Shown here in pieces: positions 1 through 11,861 of a DNA stretch of 64,000 bases. Below the pieces are notes generated by a model. The model made no database searches. It worked only from the letters and a program-made list of their open reading frames with translations, and was not told where the DNA came from. Source of the DNA: Neocallimastix lanati (nom. inval.) (Eukaryota; Neocallimastigomycota; Neocallimastigomycetes; Neocallimastigales; Neocallimastigaceae); NCBI GenBank assembly GCA_016946835.1, contig JACVTC010000062.1:933501-997500 (forward strand), in the 5' to 3' direction. The position numbers were made by a program, and so were the translations under genes. Positions within the stretch are counted from its first letter, which is position 1. Every line of letters begins with the position of its first letter.

Positions 1-458
1 AAGCTTTACCAGAAGCTCAAGCTCCAGTTGCTAAGACTTTACCAGTTAAGGCTGTTCCAGAAGCTGAAGCTCCAGCTACTAAGGCTTTACCAGAAGCTCA
101 AGCTCCAGCTGCTAAGACTTTACCAGTTAAGGCTGTTCCAGAAGCCGAAGCTCCAGCTACTAAGGCTTTACCAGAGGCTCAAGCTCCAGCTGCTAAGACT
201 TTACCAGTTAAGGCTGTTCCAGAAGCCGAAGCTCCAGCTACTAAGGCTTTACCAGAGGCTCAAGCTCCAGCTGCTAAGACTTTACCAGTTAAGGCTGTTC
301 CAGAAGCCGAAGCTCCAGCTACCAAGGCTTTACCAGAAGCTCAAGCCCCAGCTGCTAAGACTTTACCAGTAAAGACTATTCCATCTGCTAAGACTTTACC
401 AGCAAAAACCATTCCAGCTGCAAAGACTTTACCAGTTATTGCTAAAACTATTGCTTAA
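1..458 (+). CDS. C-terminal part of a Lys-x-Leu-Pro repeat protein (5' end outside window)
   Basis: The frame is open from the left edge (first full codon at base 3) to TAA at 456-458, giving about 151 codons. It encodes a 27-residue repeat of the type ALPEAQAPAAKTLPVKAVPE, rich in Ala, Pro, Glu and Lys, then a shorter tail of KTLP and KTIP units ending in AKTIA. The frame is chosen because it alone gives the balanced repeat and a clean stop; the longer-looking frame starting at 28 is only a shadow, Leu/Gln rich with no natural end. The start and any signal peptide lie outside the window. The KTLP/KALP units match those of the genes at 7422 and 15661, so it is a member of the same family. I do not recognise a named family. 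A secreted structural or matrix role is inferred from the relatives. Confidence 0.8.
   Translation, partial: ALPEAQAPVAKTLPVKAVPEAEAPATKALPEAQAPAAKTLPVKAVPEAEAPATKALPEAQAPAAKTLPVKAVPEAEAPATKALPEAQAPAAKTLPVKAVPEAEAPATKALPEAQAPAAKTLPVKTIPSAKTLPAKTIPAAKTLPVIAKTIA
3..365 (+). repeat. 81-bp tandem coding repeat, about 4.5 copies
   Basis: Copies begin at 3, 84, 165, 246 and 327, exactly 81 bp apart, so each adds 27 codons without changing frame. Copies differ by a few mostly silent bases (for example gaagct against gaggct), which indicates recent expansion or homogenisation. Confidence 0.95.
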
Positions 459-1809
459 ATTATCAGTAGTGTATAGTAAAAATAAGTAATAAAAATAAGT
501 ATTAATATATTTATTGTAAAAGTAATATTAAAAAAAAAATAAAAAATAAAAAATAATAAAATATTTTATTAAAAAAAAATATTTTAAATGAATGAAATTT
601 TAATAAAATAAATTATTTATAATGTAATATAATTTATTGTACTATTTTAAAGTTAATAAGTATGTATTATATTATATGTATATATATATATTTAACTATT
701 AAAAATTAAAAATTAAAGAGGATTTGTTAAATAAATAAATAAAAACAAAAAATTAAAAAAATAATAAACAATTATAATTAAAGTAAAAAATAACAATAAT
801 AATAATATTTTATAATAATTTGAATTTTATTGAAAAGAAAAGGTTTTCAAGTAATTATTTAAATAAAGCATTTAAAAAGAACAATATTTTTAACAATTTA
901 TTACTGTTATATTAATAAGATTAATTGAAAATTTTAATCTGAAAAAAAAAAAAAAAATTGAATATTTTAAAGTATTTTGTTAAATATATTATTGTGATGT
1001 ATGGTGTTAATTTAATAATAATTTTATTTTGAAAATTAAAGTAGAAATTTTTTTCAAAAATAAAAAAAAATATATATATATATTTTAAAAATATTTTTAT
1101 ACATTAAGCTATGATTATTAAAAATTACATAAAAATTGTGGTTTTCAAAATGGAAATAAAAAAAAAAAAAAAAAGCCATATAATTTAAAATTTTATTGAA
1201 TAATTATTAATAAAATATATTTTTTTAAAAATAAATATTTTTATAAATAAATATTAAATAACAACAACAATTAATAAATGAAAATTAAAATATTAAACCA
1301 TAGAAATATTTTTTATATAAATAAAAATAAAAAAGAATATTTAAAATAAATTATAATATATATATATATATTTAGAATACAATTTATAAAATGTGAATAA
1401 CTATTATTATTATTATTATTATTATTATATTTTTTTATATATTTTATATTTTTTATATTTATTTTGCTTTTTATATTTTATATATATTTTTATAATAATT
1501 TTATTTTTTTTTTTATGTTTTTATTTTTATAATAGTCAAAATTAAATTGAATAATAAAAAGTTAAAAGAAATTTATTAATATATAAACATATCATAAATT
1601 CTTAACAAATTCTTTTATTCCAAAATTTTTTAAACTTAATAAAAATTTCATAACTTTAAAGTTTATAAACATTATCAATGAATATATATATTTAAATAAA
1701 GGGTTAATAATAAAAGAAAATATGTGTTCAAAAATGATAATATATTAACTAACAATAAAAGATTTAAGTCATTCAATATAAAAGATATAATAGTGGTAGA
1801 ACTAAAAAA
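459..1809. other. A/T-rich spacer without a supported gene
   Basis: Contains A and T homopolymers, short AT runs and an (ATT)n tract near 1402-1427. No open, codon-structured stretch was seen on either strand. The 3' untranslated region of the repeat gene ending at 458 lies at its left end. Confidence 0.7.
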
Positions 1810-3440
1810 AAAAAATTAAAAGACTGAAAGCAAGAACGACGATAAGGCTCTGAAACCAAAGAAGGTTAAATCATTCAACATTAAAACTATACTTGCTGAG
1901 AACTATTCAACTGTATCAAACAAAGAAATACGCGAGCCATTTGATTATCAAGATATATTTAACAAAACTGATAAAAAAGAATGGTTAAACGTTTTAAATG
2001 ATGAATTAGACAATATGAAAAATTTTGAAGGTTTATAAAATAGTGAAAAAAAATACCAGAAGGAGTAAATATAATAACGTCTAGATGAGTAATTCAGGTA
2101 AAGGTATAATTCAGATAATACAATAAATAAGAGAAAAACAAGGTTGGTTGTATGCGGTTTCACTCAGAAACAAGGAATAGATCACAACGAAACCTATTCA
2201 CCAACATTAAAACAAAAATCTCTAATAATTGTTACTGCTTTTATTAGTATAATATGACTTTGAAACCTACCAAATTGATGTGAAAATAGCCTATCTACAC
2301 AGCCAAATTGGGCGAAACAGTTTATATGGAGATTCCCGAATGAGCTAAGAATTACAGGAAAGGTTATTGGAACCTTTTAAAGATTTTATATAGACTAAAG
2401 CAATCCGGTCACCTCTGGTATGAAAAACTTAATAGCAAATTAACATGGATTGGTTTTAAGAGTGAACTATGTATTTATATTATAAGAAAGATAAACATAT
2501 TAGAATTATTTATATAATGATGTTTACATTAATGACATATTAATTTCAGGAAAGATAGAAGAAATAAATAAAACAAAAATTTTATTTAAAACAAAATTTT
2601 AATATAACAAATATTGGTCTCGTAGATACTGTTATAGGTATAAAATATATTAAAGAACCTGATGGATATTTATCGTAACATATATTTTAGCTAATCTTAA
2701 TATTGATAAATATAAAACTGCTTCAAATATGATGACGGAGGAGAATTTTGGATTGAGAGAGAAGAAATTTAATGTAATTCAATATGAGCAAGCTATAAGA
2801 TGTTTACTATATCTAGGTATTTAAATTCTCTCAGATATTTTATTCGCTGTTAGCAAAACTTCACATAGTTTAAAAGACCCAACTTTCGAAGATTGGTTAA
2901 ATGTTCTTAAAATATATAGATATTTCAAAGGTAATAACAATTATGGTATAAAAAAATTCACTAAAGACATTATATTAAATATGAAATGTATTCGTAGATA
3001 CAGATTATAGAAGAGATAAGGAAACCAAAAAGTCTACCACTGTTTACATAGTTATGATGGGAAATGGTCCTTCTTCGTGGTACTCTAAACTATAACGTCG
3101 AATTGCTCTATCTACCACAGAGAGTGAATATTATGACATAGATGAATGTTCAAGATGCTACCAATGGTATGAAATTTTATTTTTATGAAATTGGATTCGA
3201 TTATAAATGTATTACGATAAATGTAGATAAAGCAGCTATCTACATTAGTGAAAATGAAATGATCAATCCAAAATCAAGATCAGGATATATCGATATAAGA
3301 TACTATCATACAAGTGAATTATTTAAATAAAAGGAAATCAAACTACAATATATAAAAACAAATGAAATTCTTGCTGATGGTTTAATAAAATATTTAAATA
3401 CAAACTTTTTAAATAAATTCAGAGAATTGATTAATGCATA
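1810..3440 (+). pseudogene. Decayed Ty1/copia retrotransposon pol (reverse transcriptase and RNase H)
   Basis: Broken frames on the plus strand carry the landmarks of a copia-type polyprotein in the right order. First comes a region before the RT with EWLNVLNDELDNMKN (about 1950-2020). Then comes RLVVCGFTQKQGIDHNETYSP (2142-2204), IDVKIAYL (about 2273-2297), LKQSGHLWYEKL (about 2395-2430), the catalytic box now reading YINDILISG instead of YVDDILI (about 2525-2550), and an RNase H part with STTESEYY (about 3114-3137) and ADGL (about 3372-3383). There are many stops and frame changes, so it cannot encode an active enzyme. The family is recognised from conserved copia motifs. Upstream gag, protease and integrase are not visible here; an integrase scrap of similar type lies at 45061. 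Confidence 0.85.
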
Positions 3441-3529
3441 AATTTTAAAAAAGATGTAGAATAATTAAATAATTGCTAATTATAAATTTATAATTTTGAT
3501 TTAAAATTTTAATAAGTGTAAAACTTTTT

Positions 3530-3735
3530 GGAGGAGTGTTTCGAATAAAATTTATTATATTAATTATATTATTATATTAAAATTAAATATATTATAAATT
3601 ATATATCAAATAATTAAATAAATAATTAAATCAATTATTTTATATCATAAATATAAAATTATTATTATATTAATGTAATCATTTTTATAAATAATTACAA
3701 TTAGAAATACATTTCAACTTTATTTTAATGATTAA
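3530..3735 (+). repeat. Possible polypurine tract and start of a 3' LTR of the copia relic
   Basis: About 90 bp after the RNase H end, a purine run ggaggag (3530-3536) is followed directly by TGTTTCGAATA. This is the layout expected for a polypurine tract next to a TG-starting LTR. No matching 5' LTR was found in the window, and the far end is not defined by a clear CA, so the boundary is a guess. Confidence 0.3.
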
Positions 3736-3774
3736 TGGTTTAAATTCAAATATTTTATCAGTTCCTTGGATTGA

Positions 3775-4200
3775 ATTCATTTCTTAGAGGGCATGCTGGA
3801 ATTGATATTAACAATTATGAAAGTTATTATAATGATAGTACTCTATGTACTAACTGTAACTGTAAATACAATGATGGAAAGTGTTCATCATCGAAGATAA
3901 TTCCTCACACTTAAATTATTATCAGTAAACAAAATATCATGTATGAATGGAAATTACTCTAAAATTACTCCAAAATCACTTCAATTATCCAAATTATTAA
4001 GGACTAATACATATCTAAAAAAAAATTACTTCAATAAGAAAATGATGAAGTGGAAGAGTCTATAAATCATTATCTTGAAGAAAATTTAAATAGTCCATAT
4101 ATTCTTTTTGAAACTACTACTAGATTTATACAATCAAAAATTACACCATATCCAAAATTTCTCATCAGAAAAAGAAAAGGTGAAGGTGAAGTACCTATTG
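3775..4200 (+). pseudogene. LINE-like ORF2 C-terminal fragment (decayed)
   Basis: Two codon-structured pieces lie close together on the plus strand. The first (about 3786-3914) reads RGHAGIDINNYE, then a Cys-containing CTNCNCKYNDGKC stretch. The second (about 4047-4165) contains EVEESINHYLEE followed by ITPYPKFLI. The order of a small Cys cluster and an E-E-[ST]-I-x-H-[YF]-L motif resembles the zinc-knuckle end of non-LTR retrotransposon ORF2 proteins. Stops separate the pieces. Assignment rests on motif resemblance only. Confidence 0.4.
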
Positions 4201-4396
4201 TAAAAAAATTTTTTTTTTTTTTTTTTTGCTGAAACTGATCAAAAAATATGTCGCCATATGCAATTTCATTGTGATTTGTGATATAACAAATTTTAAAATT
4301 ATTAATACAATGAAATATACATGATTACCATTTATTATATTTATTTTTAAATAAATATGATGACAATCATGTGTGTTTCACAAAGTGTTTAATTAG

Positions 4397-4429
<33 letters not shown>

Positions 4430-4734
4430 AATAATCATAGTAATATTTAGAATTATAAATTATATATATATTCCTTATTAGATATTATTTAATTATTTAT
4501 ACTACTAGTTTTTACTTATACTAATAAAAAATATTATTAATTTATAAACAGAAAATTTTAAATATTGACTATAGTTATTAAGATTAAAACAATTTATAAT
4601 AAATGTAAAAATATCTAACTATATATATATATATATATTTTTTTTTCATCTTTTTTTTTTAGATATAATTTATTTATAATTTTAAATTATTATTAATAGC
4701 ATTCAAGGATAAATTTAAAATATCTTTTATTAAA

Positions 4735-4934
4735 ATATGTTGTGGTATTCATGTTCGTCAAGAACTTTTAATCTTAACAACTTAATCCTATTGTTTTACC
4801 AATGTCTTTCAATAATTTATATCTATTGGAAGAGAAATTAAATCTTTATTGAGAGAAAAGATTAAGGTATTTCCTTCTACTTTAATTATAATAATAATGG
4901 TGATTCATCATTTACTAAATCATCTCATATTTCC

Positions 4935-5004
<70 letters not shown>

Positions 5005-5390
5005 TAATAGAAGATGAAATAATATAATTTATTATGTACTAAATTAAATTCTAGAAAGGTAAAACTCCATCAATACCAATCCATTTTATCACCAGAAGAT
5101 TAGACTAAATATTTTGGAGATTCATTATGTAATAAATCACTAAAAATTCACTTCCAGAAGGTGAAATTCAATGTTAAGAGTGATTCATTATATAATTAAT
5201 CATTTCTAAAGTCATTTCAAGAAAGTAAAGTATCATATATAAATTCGAATCTTATCTTTAAAGATTTTACCAAAAAATTGACACTATGGTTGAGAAATTT
5301 ATTATCCTGAAATTAATACTTTTATTATTCCTATAAAAGTTTCTGATATATATGTAGATAATCAAGATGAATAACAAATTAATAAAAAAT
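4735..5390 (+). other. Decayed coding-like islands, origin unknown
   Basis: Around 5085-5310 one plus frame stays open for long stretches with normal-looking residues (for example YFGDSLCNKSLKIHF and KDFTKKLTLWLRNLL) between two stops. Near 4885-4960 another frame reads FNYNNNGDSSFTKSSH. No start codon, splice pattern or recognised family supports a real gene. This is more likely eroded host or element sequence. A 37-base A tract separates the two parts. Confidence 0.25.
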
Positions 5391-5721
5391 TAAGGTTTAA
5401 TATTATTAAAACAAAACAAACAAAAAAAATTATAAATAATTCATGTTTTTTTTTTTTTTTTTTTTTATTATTATTATTATTTATTTAGTTATTTCAAAAT
5501 TCTGTATAAAAAATAAAAATTAACATTTTTTAGTTTAATTTTTTTTTTTTTTTTTTTTTTTTTTTGATTGTCAAATTTTTATTATATAAAAAAATAATTT
5601 TATAATATTAATTATATTTAAGTAAAAATATATATATATGCTATTTTTTTTTATTTGTTCATTTGTGTAATTTCTATATTTATCAAATTCACTATTAAAA
5701 AAATTAAATCAATAATAAATA

Positions 5722-5766
<45 letters not shown>

Positions 5767-7421
5767 AATGGTAAAAAAAAATGCTTTAAATAATATCTTC
5801 CTTATTAAATTAGTAAAATTATATTTATAAACAGATAATAAAAAATTATTTAAAATCCGTAAAATATGATAAAAAAAAAAAAAAAAAAAATTATTATTTA
5901 AAATCTAAATACTAATAATTAATGTAAAGAAATACAAAATTAAAATTATATACAAATAATATACAAATAATATATATTAAAGTTCTTGCATTAGTGATTT
6001 GCAAATAACTATTATATATAAATAATTTAAATAATAATAAAAAAAAATTAATATAAATAATTTAAATATATAATAAAAAAAAATTAGCCATTAGCAGAAG
6101 TATATAAGTATTAATATAATTTTTAGATAAATCTAATTAATCTAGACAACTTCGAAGTTCAAAATAGGAAAAAAAATAAAAATAAAGATTGAAATGAACA
6201 GTTTGATAAAAATTTGTATAATACTTTATTATTATAATATTAAATTAAAAATGTAATTATTTCATTTTATTTTAATATTTATTATGATTTGTATAACAAT
6301 TAAGTTTTCCAAAATTTATATTAAATAATGAAAAAAATGTATATAAAAAATAAAAACAAATAATATATATATAAAACAAATAAATAAATAAAAAATAATA
6401 TATATAAAATAAATAAATATCCGAAATTTATATTAAATAATAAAAAAAATGTAAATAAAAAATAATATATATATAAAATAAATAAATAATAATATATATG
6501 ATAAATAAATAATAATATATATATAAAATAAATAAATAATATATATATATAATAAATATATAATAATAATATATATAAAATAAATAAATAAAAGATAAAA
6601 GTACAAAAATATACTATAAAAGAAAATTTAAAAGATATCAATTATAACTAATTTTATAAGATATTAAGTATAAATAATTATAATTATTATGAAAATCAAT
6701 AATATTCATAATTAATAAAGAATAATGTTAAAAGAGAAGTATATAAAATATTAATAATTAATGATAAAATAAAGCATTATAATATTAATATATCAAATTA
6801 TTAATTATAGATATATATTTTTTTTATAATTATTCTATATTTCTATATACAAATTATAAAAATTTGAATTACAAATCCTTATATTGAATTAATAAATATT
6901 TGTGATAAATAATAATTAAATTTAAATTAATATCTAATAATATCTAATAATTTAAGCGGTTTGTCAAAGTTATTTTTTTTTTTTTTTTTTTTGATATTAT
7001 TATGGTTTCTATGTCATATTACATTGTTATTAAATAATCTTATTTATTATAAAATTATGATCATGGAAAATATAAATAATTAAGTTATAAATTTGATGTA
7101 ACGAATAATATTTTAAAATAATATAATATTTAATATATATTTAATTATTAAAAAAAGTGATAATCTCAAATATTTAATTATTTAATAATTAAACTTTTTT
7201 TTTTTTGTGAAACCAATATCTTTAAAAATAAATAATATATATATATTTTTTTGTATATATAAAGAAGGTTTTTTGTTTTATTTTTTTTTTATTCTTCAAT
7301 AAATTATTATTTAAAAAATAGAAATTTAAAATTTGTAAATAATAATTATTATTTTTATAAAAATAAATAAAGTTATACAAATATATATATTTCATATTAA
7401 ACAAATATAAATATTCTCAGG
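5391..7421. other. A/T-rich spacer upstream of the 7422 gene
   Basis: Long T tracts (for example 5540-5564 and 6972-6991), an (ATT)n tract at about 5726-5764, and an AT/AAT-rich stretch at 6340-6600 made of variants of aaataaataatatatata. No supported gene. The last 40 bases are the 5' leader of the next gene and include TTCTCAGG just before its ATG. Confidence 0.7.
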
Positions 7422-8624
7422 ATGCGTTGTAGCTATATTTTATCATTATTTTTAATTTTATCTTTAAACACCATTGCCATACCAATTCCTTGCGAAAATT
7501 CTGTATCAGTAGGAGGAGGAGCTAAAGCTTTACCAGGAGGAGGTGCTAAATCTTTGCCAGGAGGAGGTGCTAAAGCACTTCCTTCTTCTAAATCAATTCC
7601 AGGACCAAAATCTTTAAATGGGGATTGTAATGGTGGCTCATCATGTTCAAAATCTCTTCCATCACCAAAATCATTACCAGGAGAATCAGAATGTAGTGGT
7701 GGCTCCTCATGTACTAAATCTCTTCCATCACCAAAATCATTACCAGGAGAATCAGAATGTAGTGGTGGCTCCTCATGCACTAAATCACTTCCATCTCCAA
7801 AATCCTTACCAGAAGGTGATACCCCATCTACTAAATCACCACCATCTCCAAAATCTTTATCAGATGGTGAATCAGAATGTAGTGGTGGCTCATCATGTAC
7901 TAAATCACTTCCATCTCCAAAATCCTTACCAGAAGGTGATGCACCATCTACTAAATCACCACCATCTCCAAAATCTTTATCAGATAGTGAATCAGAATGT
8001 AGTGGTGGCTCCTCATGTACTAAATCACTTCCATCTCCAAAATCCTTACCAGAAGGTGATGCTCCATCTACTAAATCACCTCCATCACCAAAATCTTTAT
8101 CAGATGGTGAATCAGAATGTAGTGGTGGCTCCTCATGCACTAAATCACTTCCATCTCCAAAATCCTTACCAGAAGGTGATGCTCCATCTACTAAATCACC
8201 TCCATCTCCAAAGTCTTTACCAGAAGGTGAATCAGAATGTAGTGGAGGCTCCTCATGTACTAAATCACCACCATCTCCAAAGTCTTTACCAGAAGGAGAA
8301 ACTCCATGTACAAAGTCAGTTCCATCACCAAAGTCATTACCAGAAGGTGAAACCCCATCCACTAAGACAGTTCCACCACCAAAATCTTTACCAGAAGGTG
8401 AAACCCCATCCACTAAGACAGTTCCACCACCAAAATCTTTACCAGAAGGTGAAACCCCATCCACTGATAATGCTCCTGTAGATATTGCCGATAGTTATGA
8501 TGATGGAGAAGTTAATGTTAGTGATGGTGGTGAAGTTAATGATGGTGATGAAGAATCAGCTATAGAAGTAATTGGAGATCAAAATGCTGATGATAATGGT
8601 GAAAATTCTGATGTAAATGTTTAA
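7422..8624 (+). CDS. Secreted Cys-pair / Lys-Ser-Leu-Pro repeat protein, 400 aa
   Basis: Starts at ATG 7422 with a clear signal peptide (MRCSYILSLFLILSLNTIA, residues 1-19), probably cut before IPIP. Residues 33-55 hold three GGGAK[AS]LP units. Residues 65-350 are a tandem repeat whose 40-residue unit combines a Cys pair (ECSGGSSC) with K-S-L-P and K-S-P-P units and an acidic spacer. Residues 351-400 form an acidic Asp/Glu/Asn-rich tail beginning VDIADSY. The protein therefore has a lysine/proline block followed by an acidic block, like the larger gene at 15661, which carries the related ADLADTY. The Cys pairs could form local disulphides. No catalytic domain is present and the family is unrecognised; an extracellular matrix or adhesive role is inference. 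Long open frames on the opposite strand and in another frame are side effects of the repeat. Confidence 0.85.
   Translation: MRCSYILSLFLILSLNTIAIPIPCENSVSVGGGAKALPGGGAKSLPGGGAKALPSSKSIPGPKSLNGDCNGGSSCSKSLPSPKSLPGESECSGGSSCTKSLPSPKSLPGESECSGGSSCTKSLPSPKSLPEGDTPSTKSPPSPKSLSDGESECSGGSSCTKSLPSPKSLPEGDAPSTKSPPSPKSLSDSESECSGGSSCTKSLPSPKSLPEGDAPSTKSPPSPKSLSDGESECSGGSSCTKSLPSPKSLPEGDAPSTKSPPSPKSLPEGESECSGGSSCTKSPPSPKSLPEGETPCTKSVPSPKSLPEGETPSTKTVPPPKSLPEGETPSTKTVPPPKSLPEGETPSTDNAPVDIADSYDDGEVNVSDGGEVNDGDEESAIEVIGDQNADDNGENSDVNV
7687..8300 (+). repeat. Coding tandem repeat, 63-bp then 120-bp units
   Basis: Two short units of 63 bp are followed by about four units spaced exactly 120 bp apart (matching positions near 7861, 7981, 8101 and 8221). 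Unit length is a multiple of three. Copies differ mainly at third codon positions. Confidence 0.9.
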
Positions 8625-8768
8625 ATTCCACAAAAATAAAAATAACTTATATATATAAATTTTTAATTTAAAGTAATTCTAAATTATTAGGAAAAAAGAA
8701 TTTTTTTTTTTATATATAATTTATCCTTTCGATTATATATAGTATTATTTTTCTTTCAAAAACAAAAC

Positions 8769-8799
<31 letters not shown>

Positions 8800-9080
8800 T
8801 TGTAAATAAATTTATAATTTTTTTTTTTTAATTTATTACTATTTTTACTTTTATAAGTAAAAAGAATATATATAAATAAATAGATAAATAAATTATATTG
8901 AATTAAAAAATAATTATTGATTTAAGTTGTTTTTTATACTATCATTAATATTTTTTTTTTAATATATAAAAATTTGATTTTCATTTTATTTAATAAATTT
9001 TTAAATACTATATCATAATGTTTTTTTATTACAATTTGATAATTTATCTATTTATCATATTTTTTCTTTATATATATATA

Positions 9081-9118
<38 letters not shown>

Positions 9119-9174
9119 TTTTTTATATATTTTATATTTTTTATATTTATTTTGCTTTTTATATTTTATATATA

Positions 9175-9246
<72 letters not shown>

Positions 9247-9847
9247 AAATTTTCTTCTCAAACGCTCTAATTTAAAGAAAAATTATACAAACAAGATCAC
9301 ATTATTACTTCGTTAAAGTATTTGTAAAAGTGACGTTTATTATTTATATTCTCCTTTTAAATATAAATAATAGATAATAGTTTTTTAATATATTTAATAT
9401 AAAAACTAGTAAATATAAAATAGTTTTATAAGTTACACTAATAATTAATAAGCACGTATTATTAATTACACTTATTGATTTTATATATATTATTTATTAT
9501 TAATATTAATATTCCAATATTAAATTTTCTTTTTTTCTTTTCTTTTGTTTACTTTTTTTTCTCTTCTTCTTCAAGATAAACAAAAGTTGGTTTTATATAT
9601 TCTATTATTATTATAGAACAAAGTTCTAAAAATTATTTTTTTACTATTTAATATATTATTCAATTAAATCCTTAAAGTAAATTTGTACATTTAAAGCCAA
9701 GGCTAAATAATCTTTTTTTTTTTTTTAAAAAAAAAAAAGTGAATGAGCTTTAATTTATGATAATTAGATTTTTGTTCCTTTGATATCTTGAAAATTTAAA
9801 AAATAAAAATGAAAATAAAAAAAAAAAAATAAAAATAAAAGTAGTAA
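8625..9847. other. A/T-rich spacer with (ATT)n tracts
   Basis: Contains (ATT)n at about 9084-9117 and 9178-9244, which create a meaningless Tyr/Leu frame. A slightly less A/T-rich patch lies at 9285-9360. No supported gene. Confidence 0.7.
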
Positions 9848-9960
<113 letters not shown>

Positions 9961-9979
9961 AAAAACCAAACTAATGTAC

Positions 9980-10200
9980 TTTTAAAACCATCACAATATT
10001 TTTTGGATGAAAAAAAAAAAAAAAAATTTTTTTTTATTTTTTTATCTTTTTCTTTTCTTTTTTTTTTTTTTTTTTTTTTTTTGGTCCAAGAATATTTACA
10101 CATAACAAAAATGTGTTTAATAACTATGATATCATTTACAATTACATTTTATTCATTTTATCAGTAAGTACTTGGTTTACATTGATGTACAGAACCCTAG
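9980..10200 (-). pseudogene. Relic similar to 14330-14500; possible LINE endonuclease scrap
   Basis: On the minus strand, 10140-10080 reads NDIIV...KHIFV..KYSWT and matches the minus-strand sequence at about 14500-14440 at DNA level (both contain gtccaagaatatttac and aaaaatgtgttt on the plus strand). Just upstream, 10202-10140 is open and reads MARVLYINVNQVLTD. A KYSWT-type motif after an acidic helix resembles the W-T motif of exonuclease-endonuclease-phosphatase domains of LINE elements. This is weak, and the copy is broken by homopolymers. Confidence 0.3.
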
Positions 10201-10203
10201 CCA

Positions 10204-10465
10204 TTAGAAAAAAAAAATAATATTGATGAAGGTCTCGAGAAAAGGGTGTTAAGTACTAATAATAATATAAAAAAAAAATTTTTTTTATTAATAAAACCTT
10301 CACGAAGAAAATAGATTATTTGATTAATAGATTATTTGATTAATTAATTTCTTTTATTTTTATTTTTATTTTTATTTTTTATTTATTTTAAAGACTTAAT
10401 TATTGAGAACTTTAAATAATTTTTATTTATTTCATTTCATTTATTAATTACATGAATATTTTTTT

Positions 10466-10514
<49 letters not shown>

Positions 10515-11439
10515 AGAATTAATAAAAAAAATAAAATAAAATATTATTTGTCCAATTAGAATATAATAATATATAAAATAGTAACATGAAATAAAAAAGT
10601 AATATTCAAAATAAAGTGTATAAATAAATTCGGAAAAAAAAATTCATATGCAACGAACCTCACCTCCAGATTACTTATTCCGGATTAAAGTTTGAATTGA
10701 CTATCTGAAAGAAATTATGGTCTTCTCCTTCAGAAGCATTGGCGATTTCTTTTTATAAAGTTATGAAATGAGCTAATATATCATATCATATTAATATTAA
10801 TTTAAAAGATTAAATATTTCCTACTATGATAATTTTAATTGTAACCAAATAAAAGAGAGAAGTATAATAAAATGCTTTACTAATAATATAAGATTATATG
10901 ATATATATATATTTATATTTATATATGCATATATTTTTTTTTAAAAAAAAAAAAGCAAAAGGTACATTGTTATTCATGAAAAAAAAAAATTGGAAAATAA
11001 GAAAATGAGATTTCTTAAACTTTAGGTAACATAATAGATATAATTGGTAGTTGTGATAAATTATCATTGAATGAAATTTCAAAATACGAGTAAGGATAGT
11101 ATGGAAACCTTAAAAATGAGATAATGACCATGATAAAAACTGAATATCTTTTCTGTCCATTTAAACATAGACAAATAATAATTCGATTAAGCAATCGATT
11201 GAGAAAACAAAACGTTTTAATATTAAATTATGTTTGTATTAATCGCTCATAGTTAATAAATATATATATATAAATATTATAAAAATAAATAATTATTTTA
11301 AAATATAATAATAATAGTAATAAAAATAATTATAAAAAATAAATAAAAAATAATAATAATAATTATAAAAAATAATTAATTATTTAAAAAAAAAAATAAT
11401 AAAATAAAATAAAAAATAAAATAAAAAATAATATATATT
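10204..11439. other. A/T-rich spacer with minor coding-like patches
   Basis: Includes a long A tract (about 10472-10513). A less A/T-rich patch at 10640-10765 can be read on the minus strand as KEIANASEGEDHNFFQ before a stop, with no recognisable family. No gene is supported. Confidence 0.6.
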
Positions 11440-11815
11440 TATTTATTTTTATAATTATTTCTTTTTATTATTATTTATTTTTATAATTATTTCTTTTTAT
11501 AATTATTTATTTTTATAATAATAATTAATTTTTATAATAATTATTAAATTTTATAATTATTGACTTTTATAATAATTATTTATTTTTATAATAATTATTG
11601 ATTTTTATAACAACTATTTATTTTTATAATAATTATTTCTTCTTGTAACGATTGTCTATTTTAATAATAATTATCAATTTTTATAATAATTATCAATTTT
11701 TATAATAATTATCAACTTTTATAATAATTATCAATTTTTATAATAATTATCAACTTTTATTATTATTTATTATTTTTTTAAAAAAATAATTATTCTACTA
11801 TTTTTATAATAAGTA
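11440..11815. repeat. Degenerate 19-bp tandem repeat
   Basis: Successive variants of tttttataataattatcaa, most regular at about 11660-11760 and more diverged to the left. It lies immediately downstream of the minus-strand gene ending at 11862. Confidence 0.75.
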
Positions 11816-11861
11816 TTTACTTTCTTAAACTTTCATTATAAATTTGTTATGTCTTCTTTTA

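Noticed and set aside
28-372. 114-codon Leu/Gln frame at the left edge
   Set aside because: It is frame 1 of the 81-bp repeat. The frame beginning at base 3 continues into a clean C-terminus and shares motifs with other genes.
7433-8464. 343-codon open frame opposite the 7422 gene, and a 287-codon frame at 7618-8481
   Set aside because: Both are forced by the tandem repeat, which lacks stops in these registers. They have no signal peptide or natural composition, while the 7422 frame has a signal peptide and structured domains.
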